Below, piece after piece: positions 6,068-8,629 of a stretch of DNA of 8,629 nucleotides (its first letter is position 1; each line of letters opens with the position of its first letter). The notes beneath the pieces are model-generated. The model was given only the letters and a program-made list of their open reading frames with translations. It had not been told where the DNA came from and made no database searches. A program made the position numbers and the translations under genes. Source of the DNA: Variovorax sp. (lineage in GTDB: Bacteria > Pseudomonadota > Gammaproteobacteria > Burkholderiales > Burkholderiaceae_C); NCBI GenBank assembly GCA_028292835.1, contig JAQGLP010000084.1, positions 1 to 8,629 of the forward strand, written 5' to 3'.

Positions 6068-7381
6068 CTACCGGGTGTCGCCCACATGGCCCCAGGCCCT
6101 CAGCAATGCCAGTTCGCTGCCGGCCACGCGGTTGCCGATGTCCTCGCGAAAGCGGATGTTCGGCACGACGACCTGGCGTGCGACGCCATACGCCGCCTCC
6201 TGGGCCGCCGCGATGTCGGGGCCGGCGCCTGTCGCCACGCCGACGTAGCCGGTCCGGCCGCTCGTCACCAGATGGCCTTCGATACGCGCCACCTCGCCGA
6301 AATGCACGGCGGTCTTTTGCGCTGGCGTGGCCGTCTCCCTGAAGCAGATCGGCGCGCCCTTGGAAATTTCCTCGTAGCCGTAGCTGTACGGGAACGGCGG
6401 CACCGTCAGCACCACGCCGCACGCGTAGCCGGGCCGCGTCTCGATGGTGCGGGCCGTGCCATCCTGCATCTTGCGAAGGATGGCATCCCAGGGCTCGGCG
6501 TGCAGCGCCTCGCAGATGGCGAAGCCGGGATAGCCGAAGCGGCTGGTGAACTCCAGCGGCCAGAGGCCCTCGGCGTTGGCGATCAGGTTCAGGTTGATGT
6601 AGCCGCAATGGCCGGCGGCGCGCAGCGGCTCGGCCATGCAGGCCAGCGTGCGCTCAAACAGGGCCTCGGCGCCCCGGTAGGTCACGATGGTGCCCATCTC
6701 GCCCGTCAACTCGCCGAGTTCGCCCGGGAAGAATCGCTTGTGCTCCCAGTCGAGCAAGGCCGGCGAAAGGAATTTCCGCCCATCGAAATACGCGCCGACG
6801 CCGACCTCCACACCCTGCACGTACTCCATCAGCACGAAATCGACCGGCTCCGGCGTCGTTTTCAGGTGCGCCTGCTGCAGGCTCAGGAAGGCGACCATGT
6901 CGGCGGCGCTGTCGAGCTGGCCGATGTAGTTGCGCGTGCGCAGCGCATTGGCGCCGTTCTGCTTGAAAACGAAGCGGCCCGGCCGCGAGCGCAGGAAGCC
7001 GATGGCCGCCTCGAAGCTGTCGAAGCGGTGGCTGCGCGCCGTGCGCAGTCCCGCGTCGCGCAACGCCGCCTGGCCGAACTCGCGGTCGTCCTCCAGACGG
7101 TCCCCATAGCCGCTGCCGCCGACGACACGGAAGCCGTCGCGCCGCAGGGCGTCCTGCCAGTCGCCCTTGGCGGCCGACTCGAACAGCACCAGCGCGTCTT
7201 CGCCGCCCGCACGAACCCAGTCCAGTTCGGCGCGCCAGTCGTCCACGCGGTGGACCATGCCGCCGAAGACGTCGTGCGACCTGGAGTCCTCGATGAACAC
7301 CCGCACTTCGTGGCCGGCACGGCCGAGCCGCCAGTACATGTCGCCCAGGTCGCAGGTTTCCCCAATGCCCAGCACTCTCAC
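6068..7381 (-). CDS. PurD-like ATP-grasp ligase, diverged from glycinamide ribonucleotide synthetase
   Basis: A 437-residue protein, close to the length of PurD (phosphoribosylamine-glycine ligase). The layout follows PurD: an N-terminal Rossmann-like domain (1-90), an ATP-grasp core with GGSGYGDRLEDDREF (88-102), FVFKQNG around Lys140, Glu192, and PLEFTSRFGYPG (275-286), then a C-terminal domain with GRTGYVGVATGAG and DIGNR. ATP-grasp enzymes join a carboxylate, through an acyl-phosphate, to an amine or other nucleophile. The PurD N-terminal GGREHAL block is replaced by GETCDLGDMYWRL (7-19), and the Mg-binding EFN of PurD reads EFT (277-279), so purine synthesis is unlikely and another substrate is inferred. 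The start is GTG at 7381-7379, overlapping the methyltransferase stop as GTGA, so translation is probably coupled. The redox-enzyme gene follows after 97 bases. The PurD-like assignment is fairly secure; the reaction is not known. Confidence 0.88.
   Translation of the reverse strand: MRVLGIGETCDLGDMYWRLGRAGHEVRVFIEDSRSHDVFGGMVHRVDDWRAELDWVRAGGEDALVLFESAAKGDWQDALRRDGFRVVGGSGYGDRLEDDREFGQAALRDAGLRTARSHRFDSFEAAIGFLRSRPGRFVFKQNGANALRTRNYIGQLDSAADMVAFLSLQQAHLKTTPEPVDFVLMEYVQGVEVGVGAYFDGRKFLSPALLDWEHKRFFPGELGELTGEMGTIVTYRGAEALFERTLACMAEPLRAAGHCGYINLNLIANAEGLWPLEFTSRFGYPGFAICEALHAEPWDAILRKMQDGTARTIETRPGYACGVVLTVPPFPYSYGYEEISKGAPICFRETATPAQKTAVHFGEVARIEGHLVTSGRTGYVGVATGAGPDIAAAQEAAYGVARQVVVPNIRFREDIGNRVAGSELALLRAWGHVGDTR
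7378..7381 (-). promoter_or_regulatory. GTGA stop/start overlap, methyltransferase to ATP-grasp
   Basis: The methyltransferase stop TGA (7380-7378) and the ATP-grasp start GTG (7381-7379) share bases in a 4-base GTGA overlap. There is no separate strong Shine-Dalgarno site for the second gene, so ribosomes finishing the first probably reinitiate. This fixes the ATP-grasp start and ties the two proteins in stoichiometry. Confidence 0.75.
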
Positions 7382-8382
7382 GGCGAGCGCCCCTCCCCGG
7401 CTGTCCGACGGCGCACCACGAGGCCCACCACGGCGATGCGCTCCACGTCCCGGTAGGCCGGGTCGTCGAGTTCCTCGCCGAAAACATCGGGATCGAGTTC
7501 CCGGTAATCGAAGCTGTAGCGCTCGATATCGACCAGCGGCCGCACGGCCTCGTGGAAGGGATCGCGCCCCCTGACCATGGGCGCGCCCGTGTAGAGCACC
7601 AGCGCGCCGCCCGGCGCCAGCAGCGGCAACCCCTCGGCCACAATGCGTTCGGACAGCGCGGAGCCGAAGCGCCCGCCCCCGTGCCGGTAGAGCCGCTGGC
7701 CGCGGTCGAGCAGGTAGGGCGGGTTGGCCACGATCAGGTCCAGCGGCGCCTTGGTGTCCGCGTACAGGTCGGCCAGGCGGAACTCGACACGCGACGCGCC
7801 GGCCGAAACCACGTTCACGCGCGCGTAATCCAGCGCCCGAGGGTTGATATCGACCAGCTCAACGCGCGGCTCGTCGAAGCCCGTCCGCCGCAGCCAGCGT
7901 GCCGCCACCAAGCCGCCTGCTCCGCCGCCGCACCCCACATCGAGCACGCGCACCCCCCGGCCCGCCCCATCGGTCAGCGTCCGCTCGATCAGCGCCACGA
8001 ACCGGTAGGTGTCCGGGCCGAAAAAGACGGCGTCGCTGTCGAGCGTCGGAAAGCCGGAATGCAGATAGACCAGGTCGTCCAGGGTGGCGAAGCGCACTGT
8101 GCTCCGAAACAGTGCGCCTTCGGAGGCGAGCACATCGGCCTCCCGCATCGCCCCCCACACAGCCGCATCGACGCAGGACCGCTCGAACGGCAGGTTCCAG
8201 CCGAACACGTCGCGCAGGGAGGTCGCGCACTGCATGTCCGCACGACCCACGACACGCCGGTGCGTCTCGGGCGTGACCGTCGTGAAACGGTAGCCCGACT
8301 GCTCCAGCAAGCGCGCCAGATGGGCAAGCCGCTCGACGCGCCGGCCGGGCTCGACCTCGCGAACCACCTCCGACGAACTCAC
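7378..8382 (-). CDS. Class I SAM-dependent methyltransferase with NPPY motif
   Basis: A 334-residue protein. The S-adenosylmethionine-binding core is clear: VLDVGCGGG at 146-154, an acidic end of the second beta strand at Asp178, Asp205, and NPPY at 220-223. The NPPY motif is used by enzymes that methylate an amide or exocyclic amine nitrogen, such as PrmC (glutamine of release factors) and N6-adenine methyltransferases. About 140 residues precede the core, larger than the PrmC N-terminal domain and not a match I recognise; it contains FFGPDTYRFV (120-129) just before the SAM site. The frame is open further upstream, but GTG at 8382-8380 is chosen because it overlaps the preceding stop codon as GTGA; upstream residues are Arg-rich shadow. 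It lies between the small CxxC protein and the ATP-grasp gene and is coupled to both. Target could be a protein, a peptide or a small molecule. Nitrogen methylation is inferred from the motif alone. Confidence 0.88.
   Translation of the reverse strand: MSSSEVVREVEPGRRVERLAHLARLLEQSGYRFTTVTPETHRRVVGRADMQCATSLRDVFGWNLPFERSCVDAAVWGAMREADVLASEGALFRSTVRFATLDDLVYLHSGFPTLDSDAVFFGPDTYRFVALIERTLTDGAGRGVRVLDVGCGGGAGGLVAARWLRRTGFDEPRVELVDINPRALDYARVNVVSAGASRVEFRLADLYADTKAPLDLIVANPPYLLDRGQRLYRHGGGRFGSALSERIVAEGLPLLAPGGALVLYTGAPMVRGRDPFHEAVRPLVDIERYSFDYRELDPDVFGEELDDPAYRDVERIAVVGLVVRRRTAGEGRSP
8379..8382 (-). promoter_or_regulatory. GTGA stop/start overlap, small CxxC protein to methyltransferase
   Basis: The stop codon TGA of the small cysteine-rich protein (8381-8379) overlaps the GTG start of the methyltransferase (8382-8380). 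No good Shine-Dalgarno site precedes the GTG. This is the second GTGA junction in a row and supports translational coupling of the three genes. Confidence 0.7.
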
Positions 8383-8629
8383 GCGCCGCCGATGCCGACC
8401 GTCACCTTGCCGGTGCCATCGCATTCCGGACAGGGCGTGCCGTCGTCCACGCGGCCCGAGCCGCCGCAGCGCCGACACAGACCTTCGCCGGTGCCGGGCG
8501 TGCCGGGCGACGCCTCGTCGCCCGCATGCGCGGGCGGCAAATTGTCAACAGCGCCGGGATCTTCCTCGCCGGCGACCGACTGCGTGGACAGGTCCACAGG
8601 CTGGGGTTGCGACGAAGGGGCATTGCCTT
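8379..8629 (-). CDS. Small protein with tandem CxxCxGxG zinc-binding motifs (5' end probably off the window)
   Basis: The reading frame is open to the right edge. A GTG at 8597-8595 would give a 72-residue protein, but it lacks a ribosome binding site, and ten more in-frame sense codons precede it, so the real start is probably beyond the window. Residues are numbered from that GTG. The first 40 or so are Pro/Gly/Glu-rich and look disordered. Two DnaJ-type motifs follow, CRRCGGSG (41-48) and CPECDGTG (56-63), then a short end, KVTVGIGGA. Four cysteines in this arrangement can bind one Zn2+. The layout resembles the DnaJ cysteine-rich repeats and Bacillus anti-TRAP, a small protein with two such motifs. 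No J domain is visible, so it is not a DnaJ. It is coupled by a GTGA overlap to the methyltransferase, so it probably works with, or is acted on by, the downstream enzymes. Whether it is a substrate, carrier, scaffold or regulator is unknown. Confidence 0.75.
   Translation of the reverse strand, partial: GNAPSSQPQPVDLSTQSVAGEEDPGAVDNLPPAHAGDEASPGTPGTGEGLCRRCGGSGRVDDGTPCPECDGTGKVTVGIGGA

Noticed and set aside
4398..6248. 616-codon open frame on the plus strand, antisense to the iron redox enzyme
   Set aside because: Long antisense frames are expected in DNA this GC-rich. The translation is rich in Arg, Ala, Gly and Gln with no recognisable motif, while the opposite strand encodes a clear family member.
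6047..7456. 469-codon open frame on the plus strand, antisense to the ATP-grasp gene
   Set aside because: It mirrors a gene with clear PurD-like motifs, has low-complexity composition, and shows no domain or ribosome binding site.
8379..8508. Fragment of a DnaJ chaperone
   Set aside because: Only two of the four CxxCxGxG motifs are present, no J domain is visible, and the stop codon is coupled directly to the methyltransferase gene.
8402..8623. 73-codon minus-strand frame starting at the ATG at 8623
   Set aside because: It overlaps the CxxC protein in another frame and is an Arg/Pro/Ala-rich shadow without motifs.

Overview
The window is a compact, GC-rich stretch of bacterial chromosome, most likely from a betaproteobacterium of the Burkholderiales (Comamonadaceae, for example Variovorax-like). 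That placement is inferred from composition, codon use and the look of the ETF-ubiquinone oxidoreductase and its neighbours; no rRNA or other phylogenetic marker is present. I see no tRNA, rRNA, CRISPR array, insertion sequence or prophage gene. Intergenic gaps are all under 150 bases, so nothing longer than 300 bases lacks a gene.

Left region (1-2859), lipid and electron-transfer metabolism: the 5' end of a hot-dog-fold acyl-CoA thioesterase (minus strand, running off the left edge), a complete classical short-chain dehydrogenase/reductase (SDR, minus), then a divergent gene for electron transfer flavoprotein-ubiquinone oxidoreductase (plus). This fits fatty-acid or acyl-CoA oxidation feeding electrons into the quinone pool.

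Middle region (2873-4365): a two-CBS-domain protein, convergent with the ETF-QO gene at a 13-base gap, and a second SDR of the type with a longer C-terminal tail. Both are on the minus strand, each with its own good Shine-Dalgarno site.

Right region (4440-8629), the most interesting part: a minus-strand cassette that reads, in transcription order, small CxxCxGxG zinc-ribbon-like protein (5' end probably off the window), class I methyltransferase with an NPPY motif, PurD-like ATP-grasp enzyme, and heme-oxygenase-like iron redox enzyme. The first three genes are joined by two GTGA stop/start overlaps, which implies translational coupling and joint function. A small cysteine-rich protein with an amide-type methyltransferase, a diverged PurD-fold ligase and a probable diiron oxygenase looks like an uncharacterised modification or small-molecule pathway. 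The substrate and product cannot be read from the sequence.
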